From: an uncultured Bacteroidota bacterium
Lineage (GTDB): Bacteria; Bacteroidota; Bacteroidia; Bacteroidales; VadinHA17
Direction of reading: 5' to 3'
Assembly (NCBI GenBank): GCA_903844815.1
Contig: CAIMVD010000069.1
Location: 1 to 44,666 of the forward strand
DNA length: 44,666 bases
Under the pieces are notes generated by a model. That model was not told the origin of the DNA. It made no database searches and saw only the letters and a program-made list of their open reading frames with translations. Position 1 is the stretch's first letter. Each line of letters starts with the position of its first letter. Positions 19,235 to 28,488 of this stretch are shown piece after piece. Both the position numbers and the translations under genes were made by a program.

Positions 19235-19471
19235 TTATTTTGCATTCTCCTCAATGTACTTGATAGCGTCACCAACGGTTCCGATGGTTTCAGCCTGATC
19301 GTCAGGAATTCCAATGTTAAATTCTTTCTCAAACTCCATGATAAGTTCTACAGTATCAAGAGAGTCTGCTCCTAAATCGTTTGTGAAGCTGGCTTCTGGT
19401 GTTACTTCTGATTCGTCTACACCCAGTTTGTCAACTATAATTTCCTTTACTCTTGCGGCAATGTCCGACAT
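19235..19471 (-). CDS. acpP: acyl carrier protein
   Basis: A 78-residue acidic carrier protein. The phosphopantetheine attachment site is Ser37 in [12 protein letters not shown], the canonical ACP motif. Helix boundaries and length match the family, and the protein is followed directly by fabF. The frame runs 23 codons further upstream to a TTG, but the ATG start (MSDIAARV) is the usual ACP beginning. It is the first gene of the acpP-fabF-rnc-IPExxxVDY cluster, so the cluster promoter should lie in the 178-bp gap to purN; a near-consensus TATATTTC is present there on the minus strand. Confidence 0.97.
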   Translation of the reverse strand: MSDIAARVKEIIVDKLGVDESEVTPEASFTNDLGADSLDTVELIMEFEKEFNIGIPDDQAETIGTVGDAIKYIEENAK

Positions 19472-19649
19472 AATAATAAATTTAAAATTAGTATTAATTT
19501 TTGACCCCGTAAAGAAATATATTTGTACTTTATTATTCAAGAGTTTTGATGTTTTTATTTGCTATGGTGTCTAAAGTCTTGATATATAGGAAAATAAACT
19601 TTTATTTTTCAACGAGGGCGACTTTCGTAAAAATGCTAAATATCACAAT

Positions 19650-20225
19650 ATGAAGAATATAGCTATTTTTGCTTCGGGTTCAGGCACAAATGCAGAGAAC
19701 ATAATTAAATACTTTTCGACCAGAAATACGGCGAAAGTTAGTCTGGTCATGTCAAATAACCGTAACGCTTTAGTTCTTACAAGAGCTGAGTCACTAGGGA
19801 TAACTGCGATATTTTTCGACCGAAGTGATTTTTATGATTCAGGATTTGTACTCAGCCGTCTCATTTCAGAGAAAATTGATTTTATCGTTCTGGCCGGATT
19901 CCTGTGGCTGGTACCTGAAAATATCCTTGAAAAGTACAATGGCAGGATTATCAATATCCATCCTGCCCTGCTACCCGATTACGGCGGAAAAGGAATGTAT
20001 GGCGATGTTGTTCACAGGGCTGTTGTAAGCAACAGGGAGAAAGAATCAGGGATTACAATTCATTATGTTGATAAACATTATGATAAGGGCGGCATAATAT
20101 TTCAGCAGCGCTGCACTGTGGATCCTTCCGATACTCCTGAATCGCTTGCACAAAAGATTCATGCGCTTGAATATGCCTGTTTCCCTGAAGTTATTGAGAA
20201 GGTAATAATGACGCTTCCCGGTTGA
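19650..20225 (+). CDS. purN: phosphoribosylglycinamide formyltransferase
   Basis: Third step of purine synthesis: transfers formyl from 10-formyl-tetrahydrofolate to GAR. The 191-residue length is standard. The phosphate-binding loop FASGSGTNAENI is at 7-18, catalytic Asn102 and His104 lie in INIHPALLP, and the catalytic Asp is Asp145 in HYDKGG. It is transcribed divergently from acpP. Its TGA stop (20223-20225) directly abuts the stop codon of the convergent M23 peptidase, with no base between them. Confidence 0.96.
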   Translation: MKNIAIFASGSGTNAENIIKYFSTRNTAKVSLVMSNNRNALVLTRAESLGITAIFFDRSDFYDSGFVLSRLISEKIDFIVLAGFLWLVPENILEKYNGRIINIHPALLPDYGGKGMYGDVVHRAVVSNREKESGITIHYVDKHYDKGGIIFQQRCTVDPSDTPESLAQKIHALEYACFPEVIEKVIMTLPG

Positions 20226-21464
20226 TTAGTCAGCCGTCTCAAGAAGAGTGATTATAACGGTTTTTATCTTTTCAAACTTCCCGAGGTTCTCATTCGATAC
20301 CGGTTCAACTGATGGGGCTTCTACCTTGAAAGGGTCAACAGGTGTGCCGCTTTTGTAGAATCTGAAATCGAGGTGTGGCCCGGTTGAGAGGCCGCTGCTT
20401 CCAACAAAACCAATAATTTCCCCCTGCTTTACCATAGCGCCTGCAGTTATCCCCTTCGCAAAACGACTTAGATGGAGATAGGCTGTGGCATAAATGCTGT
20501 TATGCTGGATCTTTATCATTCTGCCTGAACCTCCCGACATCCCGGCAGAGATTACTCTGCCGTCGCCGATTGAACGGACCGGGGTGCCTATTGGCGCGGA
20601 ATAATCGACTCCGAAATGCGGCCTTCTGATCCTTAGTATGGGATGCATTCTGCTTGAGGAGAAGCGTGAACTTATCCTTGCAAACTCCAGAGGGGCTTTA
20701 AGAAATGCTTTCCTCAGGCTATTGCCGTCTGATCCGAAAAAAGACTCCTCTCCGTTCTGAATAAACGGTATTGCATTTATAATGGTTCCTGAACTATTGA
20801 ACCGGGCTCCGTAAATCCTTCCTGTTCCGAGCGACTTGTCATCGATAAACAATTCTTCATAGATAACCTTGAAATTGTCACCTTTCTGGAGTCCGAAGAA
20901 GTCGACCGACCATGCGAATATGTCTTCAAAGTCCGATATCAGGTTTGGGTGTAGACCGTTTCCTATCATTGCATCCCAGAGTGAAGTTTCAATGGTTCCC
21001 GATGCAAACCTTATCTCTCTTCTGACCTCCCTGGTAAACCGGGAGATGTTGATCGAGTCGTTGAAGCTGAATACAAAGCTGGTTGTGGCTGTGTGTTCAT
21101 ATACGAGGTACTGAGCCCTGGCATCACTGTCCCTGTCGCAGTAGAGTATGTACTTATTCCCCGAGCGGATATTCCTGACGTCGAATACCCCAATTGAACC
21201 CTTTATGGCCTGATCGATCTCCTGCATTGAAACGCCATGATTAACAAGGATTTCGGAGATGAAGGTATTTGGTTTGATATGACCTGAGATCTGATTGAAT
21301 GAGTCAGGAGGAATGCCATATACGGGTATAGTGCTCCTGTCGTTTTTTTTAATCTCATTCAATGTTCTTAACTCAATTGAGCCGTTTTTCCCGACTGAAT
21401 TTTTGCATGAAACCGAAATTATGACCAGTATTAAGAATACAGCCGATTTACCCCTCACAGACAT
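20226..21464 (-). CDS. M23-family metallopeptidase lipoprotein
   Basis: A predicted envelope peptidoglycan hydrolase of 412 residues. The lipobox ends ISVSC (Cys20). A LysM-like/OapA-like middle region (about 45-110, IKPNTFISEILVNHGVS) precedes a second alpha/beta region and a C-terminal M23 (LytM-type) domain. The first zinc motif is HFGVD (His and Asp), and the second reads GPHLDF where most M23 enzymes have HxH, so the third zinc ligand is Asp in place of His. Such HLD variants are, as I recall, common in Bacteroidetes M23 proteins, so activity is still possible. The start codon lies 13 bp downstream of the leuS stop on the same strand. Confidence 0.87.
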   Translation of the reverse strand: MSVRGKSAVFLILVIISVSCKNSVGKNGSIELRTLNEIKKNDRSTIPVYGIPPDSFNQISGHIKPNTFISEILVNHGVSMQEIDQAIKGSIGVFDVRNIRSGNKYILYCDRDSDARAQYLVYEHTATTSFVFSFNDSINISRFTREVRREIRFASGTIETSLWDAMIGNGLHPNLISDFEDIFAWSVDFFGLQKGDNFKVIYEELFIDDKSLGTGRIYGARFNSSGTIINAIPFIQNGEESFFGSDGNSLRKAFLKAPLEFARISSRFSSSRMHPILRIRRPHFGVDYSAPIGTPVRSIGDGRVISAGMSGGSGRMIKIQHNSIYATAYLHLSRFAKGITAGAMVKQGEIIGFVGSSGLSTGPHLDFRFYKSGTPVDPFKVEAPSVEPVSNENLGKFEKIKTVIITLLETAD

Positions 21465-21477
21465 CAGAACCCCTCTA

Positions 21478-24141
21478 TTAGTTTTTTACTACAATGTTTA
21501 CAATCCGGTTTAGAACAACAATAATATTTGAGGGCTTTGAACCCGCAAGCCATTTTGTTGTCCTGTCATCTGCCATGACAATATTTATAATTTCTTCCTT
21601 AGTCATTGTGACGGGAAAAGTAATGTTAAACCTCATTTTGCCGTTAAAGGAGACCGGGTAGTCGAAGCTATCCTCCTTAAGGTATTCTTCGTTAAACAGA
21701 GGCCAGGGTTCATAAGCGAGGCTTTGGGTATTTCCCAGCATATTCCAGAGCTCTTCAGCCATATGGGGAGAAAAAGGGGCAAGCACTTTAACAAAGGTCC
21801 GGGCTGTTTCGGAAGTCACCCTTCCTTTTTTTGTAGCAAGGTTGATGAAGATCATCATTGCCGAGATTGCGGTATTGAACCTCAGGTTCTCAATGTCCGA
21901 CTCCGCTTTTTTGATCAGATAGTGAAGTCCCTTAAGTACCTCGGCATCCTCATCGCCTTCAACAATGTTTTCACTCACGGACAGGAACCTGAATGTCCTG
22001 CCCAGGAAACCGAAAACGCCTTTAACCCCTTTGTCGTCCCATGGCTTAGTGACGTCAAGCGGGCCCATGAACATCTCGTAAAGCCTTAATGAGTCGGCGC
22101 CGTATTTTGAGGTTACATCATCGGGGTTGACCACGTTTTTCAAAGACTTTGACATCTTTGCCACTATCTGGCGAAGTTGTTCCCCTGTCTCTTTATGAAA
22201 ATGTTTTCCTTCCCTTTCCTCGACAAAATCACCTGAGACCTTGGCTCCTGCACCTGTTTCATAAGCGAATGCGAGTATCATCCCCTGATTAAACAGTCTC
22301 TGGTAAGGTTCATCAGTAGATACGATACCAAGATCGAAAAGCACCTTATGCCAGAAACGGCTGTAAAGGAGGTGAAGCACTGCATGCTCGGCACCGCCGA
22401 TATAAAGATCGACAGGCATCCAGTATTTTTCCTTTGCGGCATCAAAGATCATATCATCGTTCAAAGGGTCGATAAAACGAAGGTAATACCAGCACGATCC
22501 GGCCCACTGGGGCATAGTATTGGTCTCACGACGGCCTTTTCTCCCGTTACTGTCAGTTACCGTAAGCCATTCCGAGGAATTTGACAGTGGCGATTCTCCC
22601 GATTCTCCCGGCAGGTATTTTTCAAGTTCCGGAAGCATAAGTGGCAACTCCTTCTCATCGACAAGGGTAATCTCTCCGTCTTCCCAGTGAATGACAGGGA
22701 AGGGTTCTCCCCAATAGCGCTGCCTGCTGAAGAGCCAGTCGCGCAGTTTAAAGTTGACCCTGGCTTTACCTATTCCCTTCGATTCAAGCCATTTCGTTAT
22801 TTGTGCTATTCCTTCCTCTTTTGCCAGTCCGTTAATGTCAATGCCTGTTTCCGGATTGGAAGAGTTTATATACTTCCCGTCTTCTGTCCAGCATTCGTTG
22901 CCTTCAAGGATTCTTTGTTTCCGGTCAGTATCGGTTACGTCAGGGTCCTGGATACAGTCAATCGGAAGGCTGAATTTCTTTGCAAACTCAAAGTCCCTTG
23001 TGTCGTGGGCAGGAACGGCCATTATAGCGCCTGTTCCGTAACCCGTGAGGACGTAATCGGCGACCCAGATTGGAATCGGTTTTCCATTTACCGGGTTGAT
23101 GGCAAATCGGCCTGTGAAGACACCTGTTTTATCCTTTGAGAGGTCGGTGCGGTCGAGGTCCGATTTGAGGGAAGTAGCCTTGACATAATTCTCCACTGAT
23201 TCTTTCTCTTCCGGAGTTGTTATTGCACTGCAAAGCTGATGTTCCGGCGCGATTACCATATAGGTTGCACCGAAAAGGGTATCGGGACGAGTTGTAAATA
23301 CAGTCAGCTTTTCATTCATCCCGTCAATCTGAAAATCGACCTCAGCGCCTGTTGACCGGCCAATCCAGTTGCGCTGCATATCCTTAATTCCCTCAGGCCA
23401 GTCGAGGCTGTCGATTCCCTTGAGCAGCCTGTCGGCGTAGAGTTGAATTCGCAGCATCCACTGTTTCAGGTTTTTCTTTTCGACACGGTTTCCGCATTTT
23501 TCGTGGGAACCGTCGGTGAGGACCTCTTCATTTGAACAGACAATCCTGCAATGAGGGCACCACCAGACCTGGGCATTGGCGTAGTAGGCAAGTCTTTTTG
23601 AATCAATATATTTGACTATTTTAGCCTGTCCAAGTTCCTTGATTTCTTCCGGAACAGACAATTCTGAAACGGGTCTCCCTTTCTGAAGTGTTTCATCGAA
23701 CCAGGTGTTATAAAGACGGATGAAGATCCACTGGGTCCATCTGAAATACTTCGGATCGGTTGTGTTGATCTCCCTGTCCCAGTCGTAGCTTAGGCCGAGT
23801 TCCTTTATCTGGCGGCGAAAGGTGTCGCAGTTATTCCTTGTAGTTATTGAGGGATGTGTTCCGGTTTGAATTGCATATTGTTCCGCGGGAAGTCCGAATG
23901 CATCCCAGCCCATTGGGTGGAGGACATTGAATCCCTTCATCCTCTTAAATCTGCTGAAGATATCAGTTGCAGTGTAGCCTTCAGGATGACCGACGTGGAG
24001 GCCGGCTCCGGAAGGGTAGGGGAACATATCGAGGATATAGCATTTTTTTGGGTTTGTCAGGTCCTCGGGAGTCTTGAAGGTTTTATTGTCTTCCCAGTAT
24101 TGCTGCCACTTTTTTTCTATTTCGTGAAAATTGTAATCCAT
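21478..24141 (-). CDS. leuS: leucine--tRNA ligase
   Basis: Charges tRNA-Leu. The 887-residue class I synthetase has HVGH (49-52, the HIGH motif), an inserted CP1 editing domain with the threonine-rich site ([13 protein letters not shown]), a zinc-like Cys cluster ([12 protein letters not shown]), and KMSKS (662-666), then the anticodon-binding and C-terminal domains. The frame extends 24 codons upstream to 24213, but the ATG at 24141 gives the normal [13 protein letters not shown] start. A TACTTTTG -7 box on the minus strand (24184-24191) gives a leader of about 40 bases. An inverted repeat of about 140 bp lies just upstream. Confidence 0.97.
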   Translation of the reverse strand: MDYNFHEIEKKWQQYWEDNKTFKTPEDLTNPKKCYILDMFPYPSGAGLHVGHPEGYTATDIFSRFKRMKGFNVLHPMGWDAFGLPAEQYAIQTGTHPSITTRNNCDTFRRQIKELGLSYDWDREINTTDPKYFRWTQWIFIRLYNTWFDETLQKGRPVSELSVPEEIKELGQAKIVKYIDSKRLAYYANAQVWWCPHCRIVCSNEEVLTDGSHEKCGNRVEKKNLKQWMLRIQLYADRLLKGIDSLDWPEGIKDMQRNWIGRSTGAEVDFQIDGMNEKLTVFTTRPDTLFGATYMVIAPEHQLCSAITTPEEKESVENYVKATSLKSDLDRTDLSKDKTGVFTGRFAINPVNGKPIPIWVADYVLTGYGTGAIMAVPAHDTRDFEFAKKFSLPIDCIQDPDVTDTDRKQRILEGNECWTEDGKYINSSNPETGIDINGLAKEEGIAQITKWLESKGIGKARVNFKLRDWLFSRQRYWGEPFPVIHWEDGEITLVDEKELPLMLPELEKYLPGESGESPLSNSSEWLTVTDSNGRKGRRETNTMPQWAGSCWYYLRFIDPLNDDMIFDAAKEKYWMPVDLYIGGAEHAVLHLLYSRFWHKVLFDLGIVSTDEPYQRLFNQGMILAFAYETGAGAKVSGDFVEEREGKHFHKETGEQLRQIVAKMSKSLKNVVNPDDVTSKYGADSLRLYEMFMGPLDVTKPWDDKGVKGVFGFLGRTFRFLSVSENIVEGDEDAEVLKGLHYLIKKAESDIENLRFNTAISAMMIFINLATKKGRVTSETARTFVKVLAPFSPHMAEELWNMLGNTQSLAYEPWPLFNEEYLKEDSFDYPVSFNGKMRFNITFPVTMTKEEIINIVMADDRTTKWLAGSKPSNIIVVLNRIVNIVVKN

Positions 24142-24183
24142 CTTGCTCTTAATTGATAAAATATTAGCCTGATTATAAGGCGG

Positions 24184-24191
24184 CAAAAGTA
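24184..24191 (-). promoter_or_regulatory. TAnnTTTG -7 box for leuS
   Basis: On the minus strand TACTTTTG is followed by GCCGCC, and the leuS ATG lies 42 bases downstream. This supports 24141 as the start and makes the longer reading frame to 24213 untranslated. Confidence 0.5.
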
Positions 24192-24238
24192 GGCAATCTT
24201 TGGGAAAAATCATCCCGGAAAGGAAGCAATTTACTTAT

Positions 24239-24376
24239 TTAACCACGGAGTTACACAGAGTTTTTGCGAATTTCCACGGTTTGATTAAAAAGGTTTATTC
24301 CCGGATGATTTCCAGTTTTAACAGTGCACAACTCCTTGATCCCGAGTACTCGGGACCGTGCAACTCCGTGGTTAAT
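24239..24376. repeat. MITE-like inverted repeat between leuS and tRNA-Arg
   Basis: Terminal arms of about 18 bp are near-perfect reverse complements: TTAACCACGGAGTT-A-CAC (24239-24256) and its complement reading GTG-C-AACTCCGTGGTTAA (24358-24375), with one mismatch. The left arm continues into CACAGAG, the heptamer of the other intergenic repeats in this window. The interior holds a perfect 16-bp palindrome, TCCCGAGTACTCGGGA (24340-24355). No reading frame is present. No target-site duplication is obvious, so mobility is inferred only from structure. Confidence 0.62.
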
Positions 24377-24426
24377 TGATTTCATAAGGAATTGTAATTT
24401 AATTTCTAATGAGGAGTAATTTTTTT

Positions 24427-24445
24427 GATACTGATAATCAGTATC
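24427..24445. promoter_or_regulatory. perfect 19-bp palindrome, operator-like
   Basis: GATACTGAT-A-ATCAGTATC is a perfect dyad with a one-base centre, about 70 bp upstream of the tRNA-Arg -7 box. No T tract of a terminator accompanies it. The form suggests a binding site for a dimeric regulator, though no adjacent regulator gene identifies the protein. Confidence 0.4.
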
Positions 24446-24513
24446 TTATATTTTGCAATTGAACAATATGATGTAGCCTGAAACTTTTTGTTGTAAAACC
24501 GGCCATTTGGTTA

Positions 24514-24521
24514 TACTTTTG
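24514..24521 (+). promoter_or_regulatory. TAnnTTTG -7 box for tRNA-Arg
   Basis: TACTTTTG followed by GCA lies 12 bases before the mature tRNA 5' end, with a TTGTTG sequence about 20 bases upstream in the -33 position. This is a short 5' leader as expected for a single tRNA gene. Confidence 0.55.
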
Positions 24522-24533
24522 CAGAGTTGACAT

Positions 24534-24606
24534 GGTCCCGTAGTTCAATGGATAGAATGACAGATTCCGGTTCTGTTGGTTGGGCGTTCGAGTCGCCCCG
24601 GGATCA
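24534..24606 (+). tRNA. tRNA-Arg (anticodon CCG)
   Basis: A 73-base cloverleaf folds by eye. Acceptor stem GGTCCCG pairs with CGGGATC (one G-U) with discriminator A. The D arm has GTTC/GAAT. The anticodon stem ACAGA/TCTGT encloses the loop TTCCGGT, giving anticodon CCG at 24567-24569, which reads the CGG codon. The T arm GGGCG/CGCCC has loop TTCGAGT. The 3' CCA is not encoded. No other tRNA was found in the window. Confidence 0.93.
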
Positions 24607-24643
24607 CAATAAAGCTTGGGAATAAATGTAATAAAGTGCTGTT

Positions 24644-24674
24644 AAAGAGGAGGTTGAAAGACTTCCTCTTTTGT
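24644..24674 (+). terminator. terminator after tRNA-Arg
   Basis: AAAGAGGAGG (24644-24653) pairs with CTTCCTCTTT (24662-24671) through an 8-base loop, with one G-U pair, and is followed by a short T-rich tail. It ends the tRNA transcript before the convergent aminotransferase gene. Confidence 0.62.
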
Positions 24675-24727
24675 TTGGTATTCATGGATGTGAATAAATT
24701 TTACAGTGCTCTGCATCTATTGTAATT

Positions 24728-26713
24728 TTATTTCTCGTAATAGACTCTTCTTTTAACATCACTGACGAATTCTTTGATTTGCTGCCTGACCTCTTTGTCA
24801 GAAAGCAGATTAGTACCTTCCTTTGCAGAGGATAAGGTTTTGTTTTTATTAGGACCCACGTCGGAAGCAATATCCCTGAGGACTTTAATTAATCTTTCGA
24901 TATCCTTTTCGCTGTTCCCGATGCCAAAGCTCACTCTTACAACACCGGGCAGGGCTATTCCGGGAAACAATCGCAGCATAATTCCCTGAAACTTCTCCAG
25001 TGCCGGCGGAACATTGAGCAGATGCTTTATTAACAGATGAGAACAATGACATCCGTACCTGACACCGATACCACCCCGTGCTGCAAGTTGCTTTGCGACC
25101 TTGTTTGGCATAATGCCTTTCAGATTGAAAACAATGACTCCTCCCTTGCAGTCAAGCCGTGGTGATACCGGGTCCTTTATTCCGAAAATGGTGAGACCTT
25201 TTATTTTGGCCAGTCCTGCCAGGGTCATACGTGTAAGAGTTTGTTCTTCATTCCTGATCACCTCAGGTCCGATACGTTCCAGCAGCAAGAGCGATTTGCC
25301 GAGTGCTGCAATTCCGGCTGCATTTTCCTCGCCCGATGATTTAACCAACTCAAGTTCATCAGCTTTAAAGTTCATCAGACCCTTCCTTACAACCAGAGCT
25401 CCTGTGCCAAAGGGTGCATAGGCTTTATGCGCCGAAAATGCAAGAAAGTCTATATTGCACCGGTCCATTTCGATTCTGCGGTGGGCTAACATCTGAGCCG
25501 CATCCACCAGGAGCCTTGCATTGTACTTATGAACAATCCTGCTGATTTCATTCAGATCGTTGAATACTCCAAGAACATTGGATGCTCCGGAAACGGCAAC
25601 AATCTTTATTCGCTTCTGTCCGTATCTTTCGTCGCGGTTGTAACTGCCGAGTATGTTGTCGAGTTCATTCAGATCGATAAAGCCTTCTGGATCAGATTTT
25701 ATCCGGACAAGTGTAACCCCTGGAATCATGCGCCATGGCAGGTCGTTCGAATTGTGTTCCAGGAGGGTATTGAGAACCACTGTTTCCGTCTGCTGAGAGG
25801 GTTCACGGTTCATGTTTTCGGCTGCCAGATTAATAGCCTCAGTAGTATTTGATGTAAAGATAACGTCATAGAAATCAGACGGGGCGTCAAGGAATCGGGC
25901 ACAGATTGACCTGACTTCACTTATGATCTCCTTCTGCACCGAAACTGGTTGTCGCAGTGTAAGGCATACCGTTTTCCAAACCGGGAGAAGTGCAGGTGTG
26001 CTTGCGGCGTTGTCGAGATTTAAGAAAGGAACAGCTCCCTGCGTTGATGGAACTGAAAGATCTGATCCTATAATATTTTTCCTTAGTTCGATAAGCAATT
26101 TCTGACCTGCAGAGGCTTCAAATTCATCTGAATACAGGATTTGGGTCACAGTTAGTTTTTCAATCGTAGCGTTTCTGAACGCGTTTACTCCATATTGTTT
26201 GATCAGAAGAAGAGCCTTAGCGAATGCTATCACGTTGATAATAGCAGGGGTGCCTGCTTCAAATTTATCAGGCTCGTTTGCCCAGATGACCCAGGTTGGT
26301 GCAACAAGCCTTGTCGTTCCTCCGCCTGATTGAATCGGAGCTCCTTTTGGCAAGGCCTTACGGTTGATTACCAGGGCACTCACCCCCAGAGGAAGACCTG
26401 TTTCACGGCTTGTCAGTACCTTATAACTTTCAGGATTTAGTCGTGCCGAAATGGCGATTGCTCTTCTGGTTGTACAAAAGATGACAACATATTTGCCCTT
26501 TTTCAAACCAAGGTACTCCAGTACAATTTCCCGGGCATGTTCAAACAGCTGAGTCGTTGCCATAGAGAAGTGCCCGCTTCCCCGATGGACGTTTGAATAG
26601 GTTTCCAGGGCTGCGTGAATTCCCTTTTCAAGCTCATCAAATGCCCTGTTTGTTTCATAGCCTTCCCTGAGGTTGACCTTTCCAGTATAAATCTCATTAC
26701 TTCCAGTTTCCAC
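24728..26713 (-). CDS. tandem class-V aminotransferase / cysteine desulfurase-like protein
   Basis: A 661-residue PLP-fold protein made of two unequal class-V units. The first (about 1-215) has SNVHRGSGHFS (41-51), PLGVSALVINRKAL (108-121) and DKFEAGTPAI (149-158), but lacks the roughly 200 middle residues that carry the PLP lysine. The second (about 228-620) has LDNAAS (233-238), SNTTEAIN, LEHNSND, Asp404 in VDAAQ, His411 and Schiff-base Lys430 in FSAHK, plus GCHCSH near 560, where the desulfurase catalytic Cys would sit. The second unit is therefore probably active while the first is structural. The substrate is not known. The start is GTG. It is a single-gene unit converging on tRNA-Arg. 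Confidence 0.8.
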   Translation of the reverse strand: METGSNEIYTGKVNLREGYETNRAFDELEKGIHAALETYSNVHRGSGHFSMATTQLFEHAREIVLEYLGLKKGKYVVIFCTTRRAIAISARLNPESYKVLTSRETGLPLGVSALVINRKALPKGAPIQSGGGTTRLVAPTWVIWANEPDKFEAGTPAIINVIAFAKALLLIKQYGVNAFRNATIEKLTVTQILYSDEFEASAGQKLLIELRKNIIGSDLSVPSTQGAVPFLNLDNAASTPALLPVWKTVCLTLRQPVSVQKEIISEVRSICARFLDAPSDFYDVIFTSNTTEAINLAAENMNREPSQQTETVVLNTLLEHNSNDLPWRMIPGVTLVRIKSDPEGFIDLNELDNILGSYNRDERYGQKRIKIVAVSGASNVLGVFNDLNEISRIVHKYNARLLVDAAQMLAHRRIEMDRCNIDFLAFSAHKAYAPFGTGALVVRKGLMNFKADELELVKSSGEENAAGIAALGKSLLLLERIGPEVIRNEEQTLTRMTLAGLAKIKGLTIFGIKDPVSPRLDCKGGVIVFNLKGIMPNKVAKQLAARGGIGVRYGCHCSHLLIKHLLNVPPALEKFQGIMLRLFPGIALPGVVRVSFGIGNSEKDIERLIKVLRDIASDVGPNKNKTLSSAKEGTNLLSDKEVRQQIKEFVSDVKRRVYYEK

Positions 26714-26991
26714 TTTTATATGTATTTAGTTTTTTATTTGCCCAAAAGTTGCCTGACAGCAATAAAGTTAGTTAATTTTAACTGATCAGTATAGTTGGTT
26801 TTGTATAAATAGCATGTTGTTTTAAATATTCGATTCGTGTTCTTCTTGTCATCCTGCCGGTTAAAATCCCTTGACGAGGGCCAGCAATAATTCAAGAATA
26901 ACTATCTTGCAGCAGTAATTCGGCTTACAAACCAGAATTTAACGGTATTAGGTTTTTTTGAATATTAATCAATGATTTTCGCTTTTTAAAT

Positions 26992-28488
26992 ATGGAAATG
27001 GACGATTCTTTAAGGGGTAGTGAAGATCGAATCCGGAGTTCATTTGACAAGATCACTATTGGCATTTATCATTCCACTCCTGGTGGGCGAATCATTCTGG
27101 CAAATCCCGCGGCCTGCAGGATGATGGGATATAATTCATTGGAAGAATTGGCGGATCTTAATCTTGAGAACGGGAATTTTATGCCATCCTATTCGCGTGA
27201 GGAGTTTCGTCAGATCATGGAAAGAGACGGGGAAATTATCGGTCTTGAATCAAAATGGACAAAGCAAGACGGCTCAACTCTGTATGTGCGCGAGAGTGCA
27301 AGGGTTGTAAGGGATGATGAAGGAACTATACTGTATTACGAAGGGACCATTGAAGATGTTACAGACAGGAAAATTGCAGAAGATGAACTTCGAAAACTTT
27401 CCAGGGCTGTGGAGCAGTCGCCTGTCAGCATCATTATCACAAATACCGAAGGCTGCATTGAATATGCCAATCCCAAAACATTACAGACTACAGGTTATAC
27501 GCTTGAGGAATTGAAGGGGCAGAATCCCAGGGTACTCAAATCGGGAGAAACAAATGATTTGGAATACTCTGAGCTATGGAGGTTGATCAGCTCGGGCAAG
27601 GACTGGAAGGGCCTGTTTCATAACAGGAGGAAAAACGGGGAGTTGTACTGGGAATCGTCAAATATTTCTGCCATCACTGACGGGAATGGTAATATTACTC
27701 ATTATCTTGCTGTAAAGGAGGATATTACAGAGAAGAAGGCGATAGAAAAAGCGCTTATTGAAAGCGAAGAAAAATACCGGATACTTGCTGAAAATCTCAG
27801 GGAAATGAATTCGACAAAGGATAAACTCCTTTCAATAATTGCTCACGATATGCGCGGGCCAATTGGCAGTTTCATCCAGGTGCTTGATGTGCTTACAGCA
27901 GAAAAGGGAATGGATGAGATTCTTAAATACGAACTTCTGGAAGAACTTAGTAACTCATCGAAGAATATTTTCAACCTTCTCGAAAACCTGTTGAACTGGT
28001 CAAAGATCCAGAGAAGCATAATCAATCCTCATCCGGGAAAGTTTATATTAAATGATTCTCTTTCAGAAAACATTGATCTTCTTAAGCCTAATTCAAAACA
28101 GAAGGGGATAACTATAATTTTAAATGCTGAAGGGAATATTGGAGTTTTTGCCGACAAGGATAATATTAGCCTTGTATTAAGGAATTTAATTTCGAACGCG
28201 ATAAAATTCACTCCTGAAGGTGGCACCATTCAAATATCTGCAATTGACTCCGGGGAGCAGGCAGAAGTCTCAATAGCAGACTCTGGTGTAGGAATGACAA
28301 GGGATATTCTTGAGAACCTGTTCAGGCCGGGTTCATATTATTCTTCATACGGAACTAAAGGGGAAAGAGGATCAGGAATAGGTCTGGTTCTGGTAAAGGA
28401 TTTTGTTGAACGCAACGGAGGAGAAATTCGGGCAGTCAGTACGCCCGGAGAAGGCAGCCGTTTTGTTTTTACCCTGCCGAAGGGTTGA
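26992..28488 (+). CDS. PAS-domain sensor histidine kinase
   Basis: A soluble kinase of 498 residues with no membrane helix. Two PAS sensor domains (about 12-125 with a PAC-like YYEGTIEDVTDRK end; about 130-250 ending HYLAVKEDITEKK) precede a coiled linker, the HisKA domain with phospho-acceptor His285 (IIAHDMRGP), and the ATPase domain (N box LRNLISNAIKF, glycine boxes IADSGVGM and RGSGIGLVLV). No receiver domain or neighbouring response regulator is present, so its partner must be encoded elsewhere. The 3' end overlaps a convergent gene by 117 bp. Confidence 0.9.
   Translation: MEMDDSLRGSEDRIRSSFDKITIGIYHSTPGGRIILANPAACRMMGYNSLEELADLNLENGNFMPSYSREEFRQIMERDGEIIGLESKWTKQDGSTLYVRESARVVRDDEGTILYYEGTIEDVTDRKIAEDELRKLSRAVEQSPVSIIITNTEGCIEYANPKTLQTTGYTLEELKGQNPRVLKSGETNDLEYSELWRLISSGKDWKGLFHNRRKNGELYWESSNISAITDGNGNITHYLAVKEDITEKKAIEKALIESEEKYRILAENLREMNSTKDKLLSIIAHDMRGPIGSFIQVLDVLTAEKGMDEILKYELLEELSNSSKNIFNLLENLLNWSKIQRSIINPHPGKFILNDSLSENIDLLKPNSKQKGITIILNAEGNIGVFADKDNISLVLRNLISNAIKFTPEGGTIQISAIDSGEQAEVSIADSGVGMTRDILENLFRPGSYYSSYGTKGERGSGIGLVLVKDFVERNGGEIRAVSTPGEGSRFVFTLPKG

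Noticed and set aside
22687-23139. Plus-strand frames opposite leuS
   Set aside because: They overlap the conserved synthetase core on the other strand and encode nothing recognisable.
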